9,844 nt of DNA. Source: CAYLLN01 sp036496265. Its GTDB lineage: Bacteria > Planctomycetota > Planctomycetia > Pirellulales > Pirellulaceae. The stretch spans positions 1 to 9,844 of the forward strand of contig DASXLL010000292.1 in NCBI GenBank assembly GCA_036496265.1, given 5' to 3'. Position numbers and translations under genes: made by a program. Each line of letters opens with the position of its first letter. Within the stretch, counting starts at the first letter, position 1. Below the pieces are notes generated by a model. That model was not told where the DNA came from. It ran no database searches and worked only from the letters and a program-made list of their open reading frames with translations. This document shows positions 6,934 to 9,844 of the stretch, one piece after another.

Positions 6934-9561
6934 ATGATCCGCCACATCTTCTTCCTCCTCTTCATTCTCGCCACCGCGGCTTTCAGCGCAGCCGCCGACA
7001 ACGCCGCCGATCGCCAACCCCAATCCGGCGTCCCGCAAGGCAAAGTCACCTCTGGCGTCTTCGAAAGCAGCAAAATCTTCCCCGGCACGCGCCGCGACTA
7101 CAGCGTCTATGTTCCTGCTCAATACGCGGCCGATAAACCCGCGGCGCTGATGGTCTTCATGGACGGCAGCGGCTTCGCCAACGCCAACGGTGCCTTCCGC
7201 GTCCCCGTCGTCTTTGACAACCTCATCCACCAAAAGGCGATGCCCGTCACGATCGCCGTCTTCGTCAATCCCGGCACGGTCCCCGCCGCAGCGAAGCCCG
7301 GCGCGAAAGACCGCAGCAATCGCTCCTTCGAATACGACTCCCTGGGCGATCGCTACACCCGCTTCCTCACCGACGAATTCCTGCCCGTCGCCCTTAAAGG
7401 CTTGAGCGTCACAACCGATCCCAAGCAGCGAGCCGTCTGCGGCAACTCCTCCGGCGGCATCTGCGCCTTCACCGTCGCCTGGGAAAAGCCCGATCAGTTC
7501 GGCAAAGTCTTAAGCCACATCGGCAGCTTCACCAACATCCGTGGCGGCTATGACTACGCGGCTCTCGTCCGCAAATCGCGTCAATCGCCCAAGCCGATCA
7601 AAGTCCTCATCCAAGACGGCAAGGACGACCTCAACAACCTCTTCGGCAACTGGCCGCTCGCCAACGAAGACCTCGCCGCCTCGCTCCGCTACGCCGGCTA
7701 CGAGCACAAGTATGTCGTCACCGGCGGCGGCCACAGCGGCGTCGCAGCCGGCGAAGTTTTTCCATCTTCGCTCCGCTGGCTCTGGTCCACCGAGCAAGAA
7801 GCTGTAGGGAACGCCCTCCGTGGCGTTCCGTCCGCGCAACCCGCAGAAAACCGGCAAAGCATCGCCAACTGGCAACCCCATCCCGACGCCGTCCCGCGCG
7901 ACGACGTCCCCCACGGCGCCGTCGAGCAAATGCCGCCGTGGAAATCCCAAATCTTCGCCAACACCACCCGCGACTGGTCCATCTACGTCCCCGCCCAATA
8001 CAAAAAAGACCAACCCGCCGCCCTCATGGTCTTCCAAGACGGCCGCGGCTACGCCGACGTGAAAGGCCGCTGGCGTGTCCCCGTCGTCTTCGACAACCTC
8101 ATCGCCCGCGGCGACATGCCGCCCACGATCGCCGTCTTCATCAACCCCGGCCACGACCCCAGCAAGGGCGACCCCAAACGCCCCGGCACCGGCAGCAACC
8201 GCGGCTTCGAATACGACAGCCTCGGCGACCGCTACGCCCGCTTCCTCCTCGAAGAAATCATCCCCGAAGTCGAGAAGAAGTACACGATCTCCAAAGACCC
8301 CGACATGCACGCGATCTGCGGCGCGAGCTCCGGCGGCATCTGCGCTTTCACGGCAGCTTGGGAGCGACCAGACGCCTTTAGAAAGGTCCTCTCCACCGTC
8401 GGCAGTTTCGTCAATCTCCGCGGCGGCAATGTCTATCCCTCGCTGATCCGCAAAACCGAACCCAAACCGATCCGCGTCTGGATGGCCGACACCAGCGGCG
8501 ATCTCGACAACCCCTTCGGCAACTGGCCGCTCGCCAACAAGCAAATGCACTCCGCCCTCGCCTACATGGGCTACGACGTCCACTTCGAATACGCCGACGG
8601 CTTCGGCCACAACAGCGACCACGGCGGCGCTCACTTCCCCGCAGCCGTCAAATGGCTCTGGCGAAAAGAAAAGGCCACGCCCACGATCGACACCAAAGGC
8701 GATCTCCGCGGCGACCTCACGATCTTGAAGTTGCTCGTCCACGGTGAAGGCTGGCAAGTCGTCGCCCAGGACCTCGGTTTTGCCGATGCGCCGTGCCCCG
8801 ACAAGGACGGCAGCTTCTACTTCTGCGATATGCGCGGCAACGCCCCGGGCGTCTACAAAACCAACGCGACCGACGGTAAGCGCACCGAAATCTGCAACGA
8901 AGCCGTGAGCGGCATGAAATTCGGCCCCGATGGACTCCTCTATGCCTGCCAAGGCGCGAAAAATCGCGTCATCTCCATCGATCCAAAATCGGGTGAAGTC
9001 AAAGAGATCGCTACCGGCGTCACCCCCAACGACCTCGCCGTCACTGCCGACGGCTTCATCTACATCACCGAAACCCGCGACCAGCACATCACCCGCATCA
9101 ACATCAAAACGGGCGAAGCAAAACACGTCGATACGGGCATCAACCGCCCCAACGGCATCACCCTCTCGCCCGACGGCGGCACGCTCGCCGTCTCCGAGGC
9201 CGGCGGCGAAAACGTCTGGACCTTCCGCGTCAACACCGACGGCTCACTCGACGCCAAAATGCCCACGATGACGATGCGTCTGCCCATCGACCCTAAAGGC
9301 GAATTCAAAGCCGCCGAGCCGCCCCCCTATCAAGCCGCCGCCAAAGGCGACGGCAGCGCCACCGATCGCGCCGGCCGCTTCTACGTCACCTCCGCCCTCG
9401 GCATCCAAGTCTTCGACCCCACCGGCCGCCTCTGCGGCGTCCTTCCCAAGCCGCTCGAAGCCCAACCCCTCACCAGTTGCACCCTCGCCGGCGAAGGTCA
9501 CAACTATCTCTACATCACCAACGGCACCACCATCTTCCGCCGCAAGTTGACCGTGGAGTAG
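6934..9561 (+). CDS. Secreted triple-domain protein: two tandem esterase domains plus SMP-30-like beta-propeller
   Basis: An 875-residue protein. Residues 1-21 form a signal peptide (RHIFFLLFILATAAFSAAA). Two esterase domains of the enterochelin-esterase/esterase D type (PF00756-like alpha/beta hydrolases) span about 40-286 and 340-580. Each has a GxSxGG nucleophile elbow (Ser172 in GNSSGG, Ser465 in GASSGG), an acidic segment (DGKDDLNN at 228-235, DTSGDLDN at 519-526) and a histidine loop (His267, His559). The linker at 290-299 contains a REP-like palindrome. From about 604 a six-bladed SMP-30/gluconolactonase-like propeller follows, with ND at 699-700 and PNGI at 739-742, where Asn740 fits the family's metal ligand. 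The role is probably hydrolysis of esters, perhaps sugar esters, outside the cytoplasm; the substrate is unknown. The frame extends upstream to a GTG at 6835, but the ATG at 6934 begins the signal peptide. Codons end strongly in C. Confidence 0.92.
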   Translation: MIRHIFFLLFILATAAFSAAADNAADRQPQSGVPQGKVTSGVFESSKIFPGTRRDYSVYVPAQYAADKPAALMVFMDGSGFANANGAFRVPVVFDNLIHQKAMPVTIAVFVNPGTVPAAAKPGAKDRSNRSFEYDSLGDRYTRFLTDEFLPVALKGLSVTTDPKQRAVCGNSSGGICAFTVAWEKPDQFGKVLSHIGSFTNIRGGYDYAALVRKSRQSPKPIKVLIQDGKDDLNNLFGNWPLANEDLAASLRYAGYEHKYVVTGGGHSGVAAGEVFPSSLRWLWSTEQEAVGNALRGVPSAQPAENRQSIANWQPHPDAVPRDDVPHGAVEQMPPWKSQIFANTTRDWSIYVPAQYKKDQPAALMVFQDGRGYADVKGRWRVPVVFDNLIARGDMPPTIAVFINPGHDPSKGDPKRPGTGSNRGFEYDSLGDRYARFLLEEIIPEVEKKYTISKDPDMHAICGASSGGICAFTAAWERPDAFRKVLSTVGSFVNLRGGNVYPSLIRKTEPKPIRVWMADTSGDLDNPFGNWPLANKQMHSALAYMGYDVHFEYADGFGHNSDHGGAHFPAAVKWLWRKEKATPTIDTKGDLRGDLTILKLLVHGEGWQVVAQDLGFADAPCPDKDGSFYFCDMRGNAPGVYKTNATDGKRTEICNEAVSGMKFGPDGLLYACQGAKNRVISIDPKSGEVKEIATGVTPNDLAVTADGFIYITETRDQHITRINIKTGEAKHVDTGINRPNGITLSPDGGTLAVSEAGGENVWTFRVNTDGSLDAKMPTMTMRLPIDPKGEFKAAEPPPYQAAAKGDGSATDRAGRFYVTSALGIQVFDPTGRLCGVLPKPLEAQPLTSCTLAGEGHNYLYITNGTTIFRRKLTVE
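7808..7829. repeat. REP-like palindrome inside the esterase gene
   Basis: GGAACGCC at 7808-7815 and its exact reverse complement GGCGTTCC at 7822-7829 flank a 6-base loop CTCCGT. The element lies in frame in the linker between the two esterase domains and is read as residues 292-299 (GNALRGVP). I recall the same hairpin as a frequent dispersed element in planctomycete genomes, preceded by TGTAGG as it is here. Confidence 0.6.
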
Positions 9562-9584
9562 GACAAACTGGCCCGACCGATTTT

Positions 9585-9611
9585 GAACAGAAGGCAGCAA
9601 AGGAAGCAAAG
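9585..9611 (+). repeat. Dispersed 9-nt-periodic purine repeat, copy A
   Basis: Three consecutive 9-base units, GAACAGAAG, GCAGCAAAG and GAAGCAAAG, begin 23 bases after the esterase stop codon. The copy faces copy B (9628-9645) in inverted orientation; 14 of the first 20 arm positions match, so the transcript could fold into an interrupted hairpin that might serve as a 3' end. There is no U-run. Confidence 0.6.
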
Positions 9612-9627
9612 AAGAAACCAAAATCTC

Positions 9628-9645
9628 CTCCGTTACCTCCTGTTC
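9628..9645 (-). repeat. Dispersed 9-nt-periodic purine repeat, copy B
   Basis: Read from 9645 on the minus strand, the units are GAACAGGAG and GTAACGGAG, followed by a degenerate GAG. It is inverted relative to copy A and in the same orientation as copies C and D. Confidence 0.58.
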
Positions 9646-9738
9646 ATCTGTCTGCGATCTGTGCCGTCTCAAAATAGCGTGGTACTGGGCTGCCGATTCG
9701 ACGACCTCGCAACCCATCGCCGCGACATCCCTCCCCTC

Positions 9739-9765
9739 CTTCGTTACCTTCGTTTCCTTCTGTTC
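9739..9765 (-). repeat. Dispersed 9-nt-periodic purine repeat, copy C (cleanest copy)
   Basis: Read from 9765 on the minus strand, the units are GAACAGAAG, GAAACGAAG and GTAACGAAG, continuing into an all-purine GAGGGGAGG at 9738-9730. This copy best defines the family consensus GNAACGAAG after an opening GAACAGAAG. Confidence 0.62.
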
Positions 9766-9795
9766 ATTTCCTTCCGTGCTTCATAGTGTGGCTGC

Positions 9796-9844
9796 CTAAT
9801 AATCCACCACCGCCCCATCCTCCCCCCACCGCGGCCCCCTCCAC
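9796..9844 (-). CDS. Possible C-terminal end of a minus-strand gene entering from the right edge
   Basis: From the right edge the minus strand reads 16 open codons ending WGEDGAVVDY and a TAG stop at 9798-9796. Codons are G-ending (GTG, GCG, GGG, GAG), like the left-edge gene. The peptide has a plausible protein end rich in Gly, acidic and aromatic residues. Sixteen codons are too few to identify a family or prove coding. The purine repeats at 9585-9765 would then lie between this gene and the esterase gene, which converge. Confidence 0.4.
   Translation of the reverse strand, partial: WRGPRWGEDGAVVDY

Noticed and set aside
7510..9126. Long minus-strand open frame of 538 codons antisense to the esterase gene
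   Set aside because: It is rich in Val, Asp, Gly and Ala from reading C-ending codons backwards, shows no domain, and lies fully inside a well-supported gene.

Overview
The window looks like chromosomal DNA from a planctomycete, most likely of the Pirellulales. The evidence is a set of hallmark families: an exported cytochrome-c-like protein of the PSCyt1/DUF1587/DUF1595/DUF1592/DUF1588/DUF1585 type, a Tat-exported HXXSHH (DUF1552) protein, and a small membrane protein beginning with the RYRLRTLLIVLALGPP signature. Dispersed short repeats of a kind I associate with these genomes also fit. All of this was read from the sequence and memory of the families; no database search was made.

Layout. 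Five genes lie on the minus strand, read right to left. They are the small membrane protein (6834-6580), the cytochrome-like protein (6481-4142), the HXXSHH protein (4145-2796, overlapping its upstream neighbour by an ATGA), an exported ankyrin-repeat protein (2210-744), and the N-terminal part of a secreted hypothetical protein that leaves the window at base 1. A compact two-gene module on the plus strand (2304-2790) sits between the HXXSHH and ankyrin genes. It resembles a HicA/HicB toxin-antitoxin pair and has a different strand composition from its flanks. To the right, a large plus-strand gene (6934-9561) encodes a secreted protein with two tandem esterase domains and a C-terminal SMP-30-like beta-propeller. 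A few codons of a further minus-strand gene probably enter at the right edge.

How the parts fit. The cytochrome-like and HXXSHH proteins are almost certainly translationally coupled and both leave the cytoplasm. The exported ankyrin protein may belong to the same locus, now interrupted by the HicAB-like module. Their biochemical role is unknown. The esterase/propeller protein is probably a separate unit involved in extracytoplasmic ester or lactone hydrolysis. Two classes of short repeat stand out. One is a purine-rich family with 9-nt periodicity, with four copies at 664-682 and 9585-9765. The other is a REP-like palindrome inside the esterase gene, exactly in the linker between the two esterase domains.
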